A stretch of DNA of 64,000 bases. Origin: Sphingopyxis sp. H050 (GTDB taxonomy: Bacteria > Pseudomonadota > Alphaproteobacteria > Sphingomonadales > Sphingomonadaceae). Numbering within the stretch: position 1 is the stretch's first letter; every line of letters begins with the position of its first letter. The position numbers were made by a program, and so were the translations under genes. Below are positions 62,684 to 64,000 of the stretch, in pieces. The stretch spans positions 310,001 to 374,000 of the forward strand of contig NZ_LNRZ01000004.1 of the NCBI RefSeq assembly GCF_001468265.1. The letters are read 5' to 3'. The notes under the pieces are model-generated. The model made no database searches, had not been told where the DNA came from, and saw only the letters and a list, made by a program, of their open reading frames with translations.

Positions 62684-63634
62684 ATGACCCTGCGCGCCGC
62701 CGTGCAAATGGACCCGATGGACGGGATCAACATCAACGGGGACAGCAGTTTCCACCTGATCCTGAAGGCGCTCGAGCGCGGCTATGAGCTCTATCATTAC
62801 GACGTGCGCGGGTTGACGTGGGAGGCCGGGCGGCTGACGACCAAGGCGCACCGAATTCTCGACGCGAAGCGCGAGGCTGGTGCCCATTACAGCTTCGGCG
62901 ATCTGGTGACGCTCGACCTTGGCCGCGATATCGACGTCGTGCTGATGCGGCAGGACCCGCCCTTCGACCTCGGCTATCTGACCGGCACCTGGCTGCTCGA
63001 GCGGTTGGCCGGACAGACCTTGGTCGTCAACGACCCCGTCTCGGTCCGCAACGCGCCCGAAAAGGTGTTCGTACTCGATTTCCCCGAGTTCATGCCGCCG
63101 ACGATGGTCACCCGCGATCTGGACGCGGTGAAGGATTTCCAGGCACGGTACGGCGCCGTGGTGATCAAGCCGCTGCACGGCAACGGCGGCAAGGCGGTGT
63201 TCCGCGTCGAGGCCGACGGCAGCAATCTCGGCGCGCTGGTTGAATTGTTCGGCCAGGTCTGGCCCGAACCCTTCATGGTCCAACAATTCCTGCCCAGCGT
63301 GAGCCAGGGCGACAAGCGCATCGTCCTGGTCGACGGCGAGGTCGCCGGCGCGATCAACCGCAAGCCCGGCGAAGGCGAATTTCGCTCGAATCTGGCGGTC
63401 GGCGGCTATGCCGAGGCGACCGAGCTAACCCCGCGCGAACAGGAAATTTGCGATGTGCTCGGCCCGCGGCTGCGCGAACGCGGGCTCGTCTTCGTCGGGA
63501 TCGACGTGATCGGCGGCGAATGGCTCACCGAAATCAACGTCACCTCGCCCACCGGGATCGTCGCGATCGACCGTTTCAACAACAGCGATACGGCAGGCAT
63601 GATCTGGGATGCAATTCTGCGGCGGATCGGCTGA
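62684..63634 (+). CDS. gshB: Glutathione synthetase
   Basis: A 316-aa ATP-grasp ligase joining glycine to gamma-glutamylcysteine. It begins AAVQMDPMDGININGDSSFHL; the ATP site is VVIKPLHGNGGKAVFRV and the metal/product site INVTSPTGI. ATG 62684 follows AAGGAG. End of the rsmI-yraN-gshB run. Confidence 0.96.
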   Translation: MTLRAAVQMDPMDGININGDSSFHLILKALERGYELYHYDVRGLTWEAGRLTTKAHRILDAKREAGAHYSFGDLVTLDLGRDIDVVLMRQDPPFDLGYLTGTWLLERLAGQTLVVNDPVSVRNAPEKVFVLDFPEFMPPTMVTRDLDAVKDFQARYGAVVIKPLHGNGGKAVFRVEADGSNLGALVELFGQVWPEPFMVQQFLPSVSQGDKRIVLVDGEVAGAINRKPGEGEFRSNLAVGGYAEATELTPREQEICDVLGPRLRERGLVFVGIDVIGGEWLTEINVTSPTGIVAIDRFNNSDTAGMIWDAILRRIG

Positions 63635-63656
63635 CGCGCCCGCGCGTTCTACCCCT

Positions 63657-64000
63657 ATGACCGACTTCATTCTCGATCTGATTCAGGGCTGGGGCTATCT
63701 CGGCATCTTCGTGCTGATGTTCCTCGAAAATGTGTTCCCGCCGATCCCGTCGGAAGTCATCATGGGCCTTGGCGGCATCGCGGTTGCCAAGGGCCATTTC
63801 GACTTCTGGACGCTCATCGCGGTGGCGGTCGCGGGCACCACCGCAGGCAACTGGGTCTGGTACGGCATCGGCCGCTGGATCGGATATGAGCGGCTGAAGC
63901 CCTTCATTGACCGCCACGGCCGCTGGCTGACGCTCGACTGGGCCGAGGTCGAGCGGCTGCACAATTTCTTCCTGAAATATGGTCCCGCGATCGTTTTCGT
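63657..64000 (+). CDS. DedA-family membrane protein (truncated by the window)
   Basis: The first 114 residues of a DedA/SNARE-associated protein: FVLMFLENVFPPIPSEVIMGLGG is the DedA signature loop, and GTTAGNWVWYGIGRWIG and FFLKYGPAIVF continue it. These proteins move lipids such as undecaprenyl phosphate across the membrane. The gene runs past position 64000. ATG 63657, 23 bp after gshB. Confidence 0.88.
   Translation, partial: MTDFILDLIQGWGYLGIFVLMFLENVFPPIPSEVIMGLGGIAVAKGHFDFWTLIAVAVAGTTAGNWVWYGIGRWIGYERLKPFIDRHGRWLTLDWAEVERLHNFFLKYGPAIVF

Noticed and set aside
1-64000. CRISPR arrays, rRNA genes, insertion sequences
   Set aside because: I looked for regularly spaced repeats, rRNA segments and transposase motifs and saw none. 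Only short palindromes and the listed repeats were found.

Overview
The window comes from an alphaproteobacterium of the Sphingomonadales, most like Sphingopyxis, Sphingobium or Novosphingobium. The evidence is the high GC content, two large TonB-dependent receptors, a class I PHA synthase beside a phasin, the acpP-fabF-mltG, rsmI-yraN-gshB and infC loci, and the codon usage. I identified genes by protein motifs and gene order only; no database search was run.

Positions 1 to about 30357 are one end of an integrative and conjugative element (ICE). Its right border is a tRNA-Met(CAT) gene (30355-30431, minus) next to a P4-type tyrosine integrase (28839-30164). The other end lies beyond the left edge. 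The backbone (1-11191) reads leftward. It holds an XRE regulator, a luxR-luxI quorum-sensing pair with a phytanoyl-CoA-dioxygenase-like gene, an RdfS-like excisionase overlapping a TraF-type S26 peptidase, a lytic transglycosylase, ArdC antirestriction protein, DUF2958, a large ParB-like protein, accessory hypothetical genes and DUF736.

The ICE cargo (about 11.7-28.5 kb) looks like one catabolic regulon. It contains two TonB receptors, a 47-aa small ORF, a class-3-like aldehyde dehydrogenase, a GMC alcohol oxidoreductase, an acyl-CoA ligase, a crotonase, a thiolase, an acyl-CoA dehydrogenase, an MFE-2-like SDR, an alpha-methylacyl-CoA racemase (AMACR) and a LysR regulator. A 42-bp motif stands in front of each of the four inferred transcription units: 12952-12993, 16298-16339, 22415-22456 and 28459-28500. 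The four copies align without gaps and about half the columns are invariant. The likely pathway is uptake of a hydrophobic, possibly methyl-branched primary alcohol, oxidation to aldehyde, acid and acyl-CoA, then beta-oxidation. The order receptor-ALDH-GMC-ligase recalls the sphingomonad polyethylene-glycol (peg) operon, but the regulator and the beta-oxidation genes differ.

From 30432 to the right edge is ordinary chromosome: 2'-5' RNA ligase, alpha/beta hydrolase, mltG, fabF, acpP, a beta-lactamase-fold hydrolase, a winged-helix/TPR membrane protein, uvrB, an S10 peptidase, purA, a PadR pair, a haloalkane-dehalogenase-like enzyme, an MFS transporter, an amidase, an aminotransferase, phaC and phasin, clpS, an HxlR/SDR/isomerase cluster, infC (probable AUA start), an LpoA-like lipoprotein, rsmI, yraN, gshB and a truncated DedA gene. 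Several intergenic palindromes look like operators, and palindromic repeat elements are scattered through this part.
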